From assembly GCA_015680685.1 (NCBI GenBank), contig MNCI01015850.1, forward strand, positions 129,743 through 193,742: a stretch of 64,000 nucleotides of DNA. The letters run 5' to 3'. Below, piece after piece: positions 47,468 to 57,205 of the stretch; positions within the stretch are counted from its first letter, which is position 1; every line of letters starts with the position of its first letter. This DNA comes from Gnetum montanum (Eukaryota; Streptophyta; Gnetopsida; Gnetales; Gnetaceae). The translations under genes and the position numbers were made by a program. Under the pieces are notes generated by a model. That model saw only the letters and a program-made list of their open reading frames with translations. It was not told the origin of the DNA and did not search any database.

Positions 47468-47551
47468 GATATTCTTGTAACAAATATGTTGATGTTAACT
47501 ATAAAATATTAGTAGGGTTACTTATAGCCTCTCCATGAAAAGTTATGAATG
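47468..47551 (+). repeat. Dispersed repeat, copy 2
   Basis: Partner of 44205-44290; same order of conserved words, roughly three-quarters similar by eye. Confidence 0.6.
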
Positions 47552-48854
47552 AAAGAATATTTATCTTTACCCATAGACTCTCCCTAGAGCTCAATGACAA
47601 AACATTGTCATAGACAAAATATTATTTCCCATTATAGATTTATGACTAGTGGTTGGCCTCTCTCCCATGAAAAATTTCATGGTTCTAAAACCTATGTTAC
47701 TACAACATTATTTTTATACTTTTACCATTACATTTTTTTAATTATTTAAATAGGAACTAAGATTTTATTATAAAACTAAAAGATTTATTAGATAAACATT
47801 ATAATTGTATTATGAAAAATGCTTATCCATTTAACAAAATGCTTGAAGTATTCAAATGATTAGCCTATTATCTTATTAGATAGCCTACTATTTATTTTGA
47901 GAGCCCCAAGGAACCCCTGGCCAACACATAAATTTCAACAAGGACTAAAAGAATAACATTCTTTCCATCTTTTATATGTATGTTGTAAATCTCATGTCTG
48001 AATAATCTGATGAGAGAAGGTTGGAGGGAAGGAAAGGTTCAAGAGAGGGGAGAAGGTGAATCACCACTATTACAATAATATGCTCAAAAATTGAATCCTC
48101 TTAAATCAGAACAAATGCTGAAACCTGAACCAAAGGCTAGTCATCCATCCCAAAACATTCATTCTACAAGATCTTATCTAAATCTTAAAGTGTACAATAA
48201 TTTATTAATCAAATAAAAAGCTGATAACCAATATAAAATTTTGGTTTCTATAGCGCTTAAATATCACATAATACAAGCTTTGTTCAAAACAAAGAAGATT
48301 GAAAAAGAAGAATTTGCTAGGTTTTTGTATCACTTCAATAGTACATAATACAATTTTTTTAAAATAGAGAGAAGATTGAGAAAGAAGAATTTGCTAAGAG
48401 AACAAAGGTAGCAGAAATAACCTATACAAAAGGACCAACATATGTTTCAATTGAGATATATAATCCAAGTCGTAGCAAATGAATAACAACTTCTAGTTAA
48501 TACATTGAGGTATTTTACATTATTGTGATTTAGAGATCTCAAATGCTTGTTAGAAATCAATTAATAAAAGCAAAACCTTGAGGATTTTTTCACTTTCTTT
48601 TATTACTGATAAGTTGTATTTGCAATAAAAGTTAACACAGAGAAAGAAGTCCATCAAGTCAAGTTGTTCCTATCACTAATGGTCTTCAAGTAAATTTTCT
48701 TGTAACAACATTTTCTTAAGAGAATTTCTTAAGCAATAGTTACAAGTGTTAAATTGCCACATGTCTTGTGCTTAAGTTTCCACTTTGATCATAGCATTTA
48801 ATTCGTAAACCCATTTACAAGTTCTAGATTCAAAATCATGTAACCTTTAACAAT

Positions 48855-48997
48855 AAGGTGTTAGCCTAGTAGTAAGACACTTTAGTTGGAAGTTTTAGGT
48901 CATGCGTTTGATTTCAATTGGCAATGTTTAGTTATATAAAGTTTTAATTAAATTATATACCTTAGGGTGTACCTATGTTTCACTTATTTTGGGTTCC
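48855..48997 (+). mobile_element. tRNA-derived SINE-like repeat, copy 1
   Basis: Head GTTAGCCTAGTAGTAAGAC resembles a pol III A box and CATGCGTTTGATTTC a B box about 35 bp on. The body is GTTATATAAAGTTTTAATTA then CCTTAGGGTGTACCTATG, ending near GGGTTCC. Four more copies follow within 1.3 kb. Confidence 0.65.
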
Positions 48998-49082
48998 TTG
49001 ATTTGGAATTTTTAGGTCATGCATTCAATTTCAATGAGCAATGTTAAGTTATATAAAGTTCTAATTAAATTATATACCTTAT
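48998..49082 (+). mobile_element. SINE-like repeat, copy 2 (5' truncated)
   Basis: Starts just before the B-box part (GGTCATGCATTCAATTTC) and repeats the body of copy 1 directly behind it. Confidence 0.6.
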
Positions 49083-49547
49083 ACTTTAAGTAAGTTTCTC
49101 GTATACTTTATACATTAATTTTTATAGAGATACACTAGGTATACAAATTTATTTTTAATAACACATGAGAGTATATGAGTTGAGATCCTTCCAAGATCAT
49201 CCCTTTGTTTAAATAAAATTTTGTTTCATATCTAACAAAGGTCTCAAGTTTAGTCCACATCAAGGGCACATTTATCTTTACATAAAACTTTAAACATAAT
49301 CAAATATTCTAAGATACATTTTACATTTTTTAGATGAGAGAAATAAGAGTTTAAGCAATCGTGGAGTGTAATCTAACTTTACTATGTAAACTTTATTTGG
49401 AGGACTTTGTACCTAGATTCACTTGTTTTTGAAAATAAAAATAGCATGAGCACATTACTTTTCATAAATATCTATGGTCCCACTAGTATCTTAAAGTGAA
49501 CTGAATATAGAATTCTAATTTAATTTTGACGGAAAAAAAACTTGTTA

Positions 49548-49732
49548 TTACTTTACCTAGTGGTAATACTTTTGATTTGCAAGCTCCAAGCCTTGGGTTC
49601 AATTATAATGGAGAACACTATGTTATATATCTAATTGAACTATATTGTAATTATTTAGGGGTTCCAACACTCTAAAAATTTCTAATTTAACTATATATCT
49701 TAAAGTGTACATAATTTTGGAGTACCAACACA
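49548..49732 (+). mobile_element. SINE-like repeat, copy 3
   Basis: Head CCTAGTGGTAATACTTTTGA, B-box-like GGGTTCAATTATA, body with CTAATTGAAC and an end GGGGTTCCAACAC. A partial second tail reaches the CA run at 49730. Confidence 0.6.
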
Positions 49733-49854
49733 CACACACACTTACCCAGAAGAGAAAAAAAGATCACGGTAAGATGAATTAAATGGGAGAAATTATCAAA
49801 TGAAATGTATATTAGCTTTTAAAAAATGCATACATATTATCATTGTACCAAATT

Positions 49855-50004
49855 TGAGTTTTAGCCTAGTGGTAAGACTCTTAATTTGAAAGCTCTAAGT
49901 CATGGATTCAGTTATAGCATGCAATGCTAAGTTATAAAATTCTAACTGGATTATATGTCTTAGGGTGTACCTATATTACAGTTATTTTAGGTTTCTAACA
50001 CCCT
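49855..50004 (+). mobile_element. SINE-like repeat, copy 4
   Basis: Head TTAGCCTAGTGGTAAGACTC, B-box-like GGATTCAGTTATAG, body GCAATGCTAAGTTATAAA and CTTAGGGTGTACCTATATTA, end TTCTAACACCC. Confidence 0.65.
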
Positions 50005-50122
50005 AAATTTGAGTTTTAGCATATAAGGATTATTTCTATGTGTAATTAAAGTCTCTCCAGCTCACCACTATTTAAATTAAACATACAAAGCTTATCACTA
50101 TTAGAGAAAAATAAAAAATAAT

Positions 50123-50272
50123 GAGGTGTTAACCTAGTGGTAGGAAAATTGACTTATGGTTTGATTCCAGTAGGTAATGCTAAGTTATATAAAGTTTTAA
50201 TTGGACAATATATCTTGGGGTGTACCTATATTAAATACATATATTTCATTTATTTCAGGTTCCAACATCCCC
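50123..50272 (+). mobile_element. SINE-like repeat, copy 5
   Basis: Head GTGTTAACCTAGTGGTAGG, B-box-like GGTTTGATTCCAG (the best B box of the set), body GGTAATGCTAAGTTATATAA and TTGGGGTGTACCTATATTA, end GGTTCCAACATCC. Confidence 0.65.
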
Positions 50273-50501
50273 ACTATTAAATAATATTATAATATGATTA
50301 AGAACATTGAAAAAGTCATCATGTTAAAGCATATAGAATACATTACCATGTCTATGAAACATCAACATTGGCTAAGTATATCACCATTTAGAAAATTATA
50401 GTGCTACCATATAATGTATCATGACTTCATCATTGTGGTCACCACCATATTCAACTAATGACATGACATCATTAAAATACTCCATATTCAACTAAAGACA
50501 T

Positions 50502-50645
50502 AAAATCATCAAAATACTATTTGAAAGTTCATAAAGTTCATCAAAATTTGATAATCATCATATGAAGCTCAAGAAAATCATCAAAATACTATTTGAAAGT
50601 TCATGAAGATCATCAAAATTTTATAGTCATGATATGGAACTTGGT
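50502..50645. repeat. 72-bp tandem duplication
   Basis: AAAATCATCAAAATACTATT begins at 50502 and again at 50574; the two units stay alike for about 70 bp. Confidence 0.85.
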
Positions 50646-51851
50646 AAGGGAAGTGAAATAGAACATGAAACCATAAGCCTATCTGAAGGACTTGAGCACT
50701 AACATTGATAACATCATATAATGATCTAAGAAAAAAATGTGAAAATAAAATCATTGTTCCAAGGACTGATATCATATAACATCAGCCTTTGCAATTTAGA
50801 ATCACCATATTACATGATATGGTAATTCAAAAAGAAATAAGTGAGAAAATTAAAACAAAGGATAATCAATATATGACATTAGAAAATGATGTCATTGAGT
50901 GACTTTTAACTAAAGTTAATATGGCTATTATTTGAAAACATTTTTCATTCACATTATTATGGAAGTAATAAAACATTCATATGATAATTGAAAAAATCAA
51001 ATAAGCTAAAATATCATTCATTTTAGTACTTAAATACCTTCAAAAAATTCCTTTTTGAGCTTTCGAAATGTAGAAAAAAAAATCAAATAACACTAAGATC
51101 ACAACACTTATTACCCACATGAAGCACTAATCATACTCACTAAAAAAGAATAGAAGGCCAAAGTATCTAGTAAAATCAAATACCCAATCCATGACCAAAA
51201 AAATAGAAACTAAACTAAGCAAATGTTAGAAAGAATAAGTTTAGTCAAGCAAAGAACATCCACAATAGTTAAGGAAAGTACAATCCCACCAAAAATACTT
51301 TTGAACACATTATTTTTAAACAAAACACCTAGATCACCATTATATGATCAAAGCTCTCCCATTTTTTATCAAAACAATTTAAGCAACCATACAAAATGTA
51401 AGTAGCTAGTTAAAAAGTAGTAAGTCATACATAAAATACATAGTAGAGAGACAACTTGTTAGTCATACAATTCATAGAGAGAAGGAGATACTATAAATAG
51501 AATAATTTAGTAACATAACAATCACACATTATAGGCATGTAACACAAGGATGAATAGCTAAAAATAGTTTTAGATGAATAAAGAGGATTTTAGATATCTA
51601 GATTAGCAATTGAGAGTAATAGAAGAAGAGAGATCTGGAGCATTGGAAAATACTCAAGCAAGGATAGAGCTTGCAAGAAGTAAACTAAAGTAAAAAGCAT
51701 ATGGAAATTTAGTAAGGAGGTTGAGGGAATCATGTATTACAAGTAGTAGCAACATTTAAAGTAGGATAGACAAGCAACCATAGCAAGTAGGATATTAGAA
51801 GAGAGAATGGAACAAAGTAAGAAGGATATCAAAACATTGTACTTTACTCAT
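50646..51851. other. AT-rich DNA before element D, no gene seen
   Basis: Poly-A and AT-rich sequence. A 60-codon frame at 51223-51405 has no family features. Confidence 0.4.
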
Positions 51852-52567
51852 TGATGAGTCCTGATATTGTGTGTCCGATATCAAATACACAATATCAGAT
51901 TGAATCCCTAACATTATACATGTGATGTCAGAGCCTGTCTTGTTGCCTATAAATAAGAGATAGGGGCACTTGGTTTTAGTAGTAATTTTTTAGTCATTTA
52001 GCCGAACTCTTGTAGTTTTTCTATTTTAGAGTTAGAATTATTTTTGAGTGCTCGCTATTGCATTTAATGCTATTTACTATTATTTGATGCTTTCATTAGT
52101 TAATTAATGTTATTTCTATAGAATTATTAATTATCAACAAATTAGAACACTTAGCATGACCACTTCAAGCATATGTGGAACACTTGGTAACCCAATAACG
52201 ACTAGTGTTTGGTAATCCCAGTAGTGTTACACTAGTTCAAGATGTGTTCGGAGAGTGGGAATGGATGCTGGTGTTAGGATTTGATTAAACATTAGAGTTA
52301 CAAAAAGCCCATTATTTAACTAAATATTTCCATTTCACACACTTAGGAGACTAAGATAGAAAATATAAAAAACATAAAAAATCATATACCTTAAGGCTAC
52401 TTAACCATATAATTATGCCTTATAAGTAAGCTTGGAAAGACAACAACTACATAACTCATCCTCGTTTTGCATAGGTGCATAAGCACTTAATCCTTGGAGT
52501 TCAACCAAATCACATGTGAACACTTGTATTCATATGTTTGGACATAGGGGTACCTTGCCGCTAATCA
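51852..52567 (+). repeat. 5' LTR of element D, with internal deletion
   Basis: 716 bp, TGATGAG to CTAATCA. TATA context CCTATAAATAAG near 51946. Compared with the 3' LTR, about 118 bp are missing at 52054, the part that holds the AATAAA signal. Confidence 0.85.
51861..51898. other. Inverted repeat in the U3 of element D
   Basis: Perfect 12-bp arms CTGATATTGTGT (51861-51872) and ACACAATATCAG (51887-51898) around a GATATC-containing centre. Confidence 0.8.
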
Positions 52568-52568
52568 T

Positions 52569-52588
52569 TGATGTTGTTGCCAAGGATT
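52569..52588 (+). promoter_or_regulatory. PBS of element D, tRNA-Asp type
   Basis: TGATGTTGTTGCCAAGGATT, one base after the LTR. It matches the complement of the tRNA copy in B (TGGCGTTGTTGCTAAGGAT) at all but two positions. Confidence 0.8.
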
Positions 52589-52703
52589 TTGTTGTATGTC
52601 GGCTAAGTAGAACTTAGGAAATCCTTCCATCATTGGACCAAACCCTTAAGGTTAACTATTTTACATTCACCAAAAAAGGGTATCGCACACTGAGTAATCA
52701 ATC

Positions 52704-55200
52704 ATGTCTCCTTCTTCTTATGAGAGTGCTTCACCAACTAAGTCTAATACCATGAACAATCAGAGGTAGGGTGCACAAGATGATCCGCCAATGCCCCAAT
52801 AGTTTTGCATGGTATACACTCATCCTAATGACTATGTACTAGACTTTATCTTTATCCTCAAATAGGATGAATGGCTATGATGACATGATTTAGAAGGTAA
52901 CATAGTGTTACCCCCCAATCACTCAATTTTGGGCATGCTTCTTCATGCTCTCACACGAATTGGTATAAAGCACTTATAATCAGAGTACGTTGTGCATGAA
53001 CAAGATTTGAGAAGTCATCGATCCATGGAGGTACAATGCCAAAGGGATCTACAATAGGAGAGACATTACGAATTCGTGAAGGGGAAGTGTTCTTAGGATG
53101 TCCCATATGTCCTAGGTAAAAACAATGGTGGTGAACTTGTCTTGGGAGGTTTTCCACAAAATGATGTTCCTCTCTTTATCTTTGGTCAAGGAGTTGGGTA
53201 TCAGAATCTTTACTCAACTATTCATAACCCAAGTTCTAGCACCAATGGACACAAAGGGTCTGGAAAAGGAACATGAACACATGATAATAATAGACATCAA
53301 AATAGTAACTGTGATTGAGGCCATGACCATCAAAGAGACGGTGGCAGGCACCAATATGATGCCAGTCCTCCTTCCTCTTCACCTTCATCATCATCTTCCT
53401 CCTCCTCTTCAGGATTTGAACGTAGTCGCAAAGGGCAAGACCATGAGGACAATGGTAGGTGAAATAGAAATCACCGTAAAAATAGTAGAGAAATGGGGAA
53501 AGGGCATTCCAAAGAGACACATCATGAAATAAGGGAGAGTAGGGAATAGCATAGGCATCATAGATACCATAGGAAACATGATCACAATGAACCCCTACTC
53601 ACCACTCAAATTATGTTAAATATAGCATAGGCTATTAGGATTCCAAAAAAGGCACTAGAAAGACAATAGGATCAAAAGACTAGACATGAAAAACATCCCA
53701 TGATTTGAAGGGGGATACAATGCTAATCCTCAAAACCATTTACAAGCATTCCATGATGCATGTGCCTTGTAAAATAGAGAAAAGAAGTGGCAATAGCTAA
53801 AATTGTTTCCACAGACATTAATCAAGAAAGTGAAAAGTTGGTACCAGTCCTTAGAACCAGAATCCAATTGTTGATGGAGTACCATGTTGGAGCTATTTGA
53901 CAATAAGTATAAAATGTACTCTTGAGTGTCCAACTTGCATAAGAAAATCCAAGGATGAAAATAAGGAGGACACAAACCCTTGGATGCTATCATTGGTTGA
54001 TATTAATCATTATTGCATCTTTTCCCTAGCCATGGTTACTCACAAAAGGAACAACTACACCATCTCGTAGATGGGCTTAGGTATGAAACATGAAGAACCC
54101 TTGGGACTTATGCCCAAGGAAGGCTATCCTAGCTCAAAGCCCATCAAATACAAAGATTGTTGGAATGAGTTGCCAAGGAGGAAGATGAGTTGAGGAAAAG
54201 AGAAAGTGTGGAGGAGTATAACAGAGATTCTTCCCTCCAAAAGAAGGAAGTGAGATTTTTCAAAGATGAAGAAGAGTCACCACTTGAAGATATGGTGAAT
54301 AGAAAGACTTTGCCCATTCAAAAATTTTCATCAAAAGTATCAGTAAAGGTGGATCAAATGTGGAACTCCCTAGACAAAAAATTTTCAACTCTCCTAAAAT
54401 AGTAAAGGAGTCTAGAGAACAAAGTAGTGACCAAGAGAGAAGGAAAAAGAAAGAAGTTGTGTACACACATAATAAGGGTAAGGGCAAGCTTTCCATCATT
54501 GAAGAGGTTGTGGATTTAGACACAGACAATGATGGTAGATGTGAGATTTGCAAATATGACCATCCTAAGGGATGTTACCTAGTAGTGTCACATCTACAAG
54601 AGTTTGAGGTGTATGCACTAAACCCATAATTAAACAAATGACAAACACCTAGAATATTACCTTATCCTCAAGGTAACCCATGGTAGTTCTACCAAACCTT
54701 GACATATTATCTAAGTGGAGCTCCACCATAATCAAATGAATAGTATCAATAGTGGAAACACCCACAGTCATGGGGAATGCCACTACCACATCAACAGTAC
54801 CCTTACCGTCAACTTGACCCATACAGGTATTACATTCAGTATCTGATCTCTGCATGTGACTCAACTAATCATGATGCTCTTCAACCTTACTACTAGACCC
54901 CCAAGTGCTATAGAACTTCTTCTTCTTCTAAGGGTGATGGTCCACATATGCACTACCCTTCTCATCTATCTACATCTCTTCCACCCTCAGCTCCATTACC
55001 ACCTGCTCCAACTATGCAGGGTGAGCTTCATGCCCAACCGTAGCAACGTAACGCTATAAGGGTTATCAATCTTCAACCTACTATTGATTCAAACAATCGA
55101 TTAAAGAGGAGACCATTCTTTAGAACCAATAGTCCAAACAAGTCCTTACAACCATAAGCAACTAATTATCCAAATGCCTCATCATCATTTGAATCTTCAG
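52704..55200 (+). pseudogene. Gag of element D, degenerate
   Basis: Start MSPSSYESASPTKSNTMNNQ. The Ser-rich stretch (SPSSSSSSSSSSGFERSRKG, near 53380-53440) is followed by a basic His/Asn/Arg segment. The capsid-like region covers 53730-54130 (FPQTLIKKVKSWYQSLEPES, then WSTMLELFDNKYKMYS). The charged segment 54190-54402 (KRESVEEYNRDSSLQKKEVR) comes next. A Cys motif C-x2-C-x3-H-x3-C follows at 54540-54575 (CEICKYDHPKGC), shorter than the usual C-x2-C-x4-H-x4-C knuckle. The Gln/Pro/Tyr tail runs to about 55200. Stops interrupt every segment. Confidence 0.75.
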
Positions 55201-55659
55201 AGCTTCCTTTGAACCAAAAATCATATTCAATGCACACTGTCATGTTGACTCATACCATCACTGATTGGATTAAAGTTAGTCATCTTCCTAGGAAATTCTT
55301 TGATCCAGGAACTCCTCTTATATATTTGCAAATATCTGGAAAAAAGACTTGTAAAGCTTTTTTGGATGCAGGTTCTAGTGTTAATTTGATCTCCCAGGAA
55401 ATGTATAAAGCCTAGAGCCAACCTCCACTAAAGAAGACTAAAATTCATTTAGAGTTGGCCAACTAGTCCATCACTATTCCATTGGGACTAGTGGAGGACA
55501 TTTTTTGTAATGAGCCAANTAATAGTAATAAATTTACTGACCATATTTTTATGTATTATGATTAAATGTTTAAATACTTTATGCACAAGAAATATGTTTT
55601 AAAATACACGCTGGGAATGTTTTAGAATAATAATAATAAATGATATATGGGAAAAAAAA

Positions 55660-55799
55660 CTATTTTCTGTTCTATTTCAACAGAGATGTTGAGAAACGAG
55701 GTACAATGCTCTAAGGTGTAGCTCAAGANCTATTTTCTGTTCTATTTCAACAGAGATGTTGAGAAACGAGGTACAATGCTCTAAGGTGTAGCTCAAGAG
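55660..55799 (+). repeat. Exact 70-bp direct duplication at an N (probable assembly artefact)
   Basis: 55660-55729 and 55730-55799 are identical apart from the N at 55729. A further N lies at 55519. An identical repeat ending exactly at an ambiguous base in otherwise decayed DNA suggests overlapping contig ends joined without merging. Confidence 0.85.
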
Positions 55800-56387
55800 C
55801 TAAAAAAGGTATGTTGAAATGTAAATTAATGTTCATATTGAGGAATTTGACTTATGAATCAAGTTGGAGGAACTTGACCAATGAATTAGGGATACTTTGT
55901 GCAAACACTATAGCTTTATATTTTATTTTATCTAAATGTGATGCATTACTATTTTTAGTTTAAAACAGTAGAGTATAAGTACCCTCTCTAGTGTTGTGGA
56001 AAGGTCATGTGATGACCTTTTAGGGCTCATAAGACGATGGAAAAATTCACATCAATGATGACCTAAAAAGGAAGGTGCCTTATTTGATTATGTATCTTGA
56101 ATTTCCCTTGTCATTAATCTATTTGAACACTCTTTCCTTGCATCTTATGACAATTATGAATGATAAAGAGATAGAATTATGTTAGAATGATTAAGAGAAA
56201 TTGAACCTGAGATCTAGAAAAATTTGAATTCTAAAATATCAAAAATTGTTGATTTAGGAATTGAACTTGAAACCTATGAATATACATAATTTATTAATTT
56301 TATTATAGTGATCATGTAGAGAATTGAACTCATGATCCATAATTGAAAAGAGAGAGAAAGAGAGAGATAACTTTAAGAAAAAAAGAA

Positions 56388-56520
56388 AGAAAAGAATACA
56401 AACAATCCCTAACTAGTCAGTTACAAGAAACCAAAGAAAAGAATACGAACAGCCCTCAATTAGTCAGTTACAAGAAACCAAAGAAAAGAATACGAATAGT
56501 CCCCAAGAAGTCAGTTACAT
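56388..56520. repeat. Three tandem units of 46 bp
   Basis: GAATAC begins units at 56395, 56441 and 56487; each carries AGTCAGTTACAAGAAACC with minor changes. An AG-rich run (56345-56395) precedes. Confidence 0.85.
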
Positions 56521-56881
56521 GAAAACATTCATTATCCCTTATTCCACTTACAAATAGGAAGAGGAGGAGAGGAAAAAGCAGGGAAGATATAAAAAAGGAA
56601 AAATTAACTTGGCAAAACACAAGAAAAAAAGTAGGATACATCAACAAGGAGTGTGGTTGTGAAGGGAGAGAATTTTTTTACTACTACAAGAGATAGCAAA
56701 GAGAAAGAAAACAAGTGCAGCATAGCAATCCACTATTTGGATAATCCCTCCTAGTAAGCAAGAAACCTAAGCAAGGAGGTAAAATGATCCATCTTTGTTA
56801 TGTTTGATAATGGCTAGCAAGGGTTGATTTTCTCACACTTTTCTCTTCTTTCTTGTCTAACCACCTTCGCAATGCGTGTAT

Positions 56882-57205
56882 GAAAATATCAAGATTATTG
56901 TTGTAAGCTTAGACTTATTTTTTTGAATCTCTCCATCCATCTTCTGCACTCTCATGTCTAAATGATTTGAATGAGAGTTGTTTTTGTAATGATTCAGAAA
57001 CACCCATAATGATTTGGGGCATTTTTAGCAAAGGATTGCTAAGGAAAATATCAAGATTATTGTTGTAACCTTAGACTTATTTTTTTTATCTCTCCACCCA
57101 TCCTCTACACTCTCATGCCTGAAGGAGTGGGATGAGAGTTGTTTCTATAATGATTTAGAAACACCTATGATGATTTGGGTCATTTTTGATAAACGATTGC
57201 CAATA
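56882..57205. repeat. 162-bp tandem duplication
   Basis: GAAAATATCAAGATTATTGT begins at 56882 and 57044. Both units contain AGACTTATTTTTTT, CTCTCATG, GAGAGTTGTTT and ATGATTTGGG in order. Confidence 0.85.

Larger units (their letters stand above)
44028..48850. other. AT-rich intergenic DNA without a supported gene
   Basis: No domain recognised on either strand; the longest frames (e.g. 44246-44461, 46099-46332) have no family features. A TATA-like box reads TATAAAAGGA on the minus strand (45436-45446) and may belong to an old LTR. An inverted repeat with 11-bp arms TGAGTCCTTTG is at 46395-46405 and 46467-46477. Confidence 0.45.

Noticed and set aside
53236-53520. Minus-strand frame opposite D gag
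   Set aside because: Shadow of the Ser-rich and basic segment of gag, which matches A on the plus strand.
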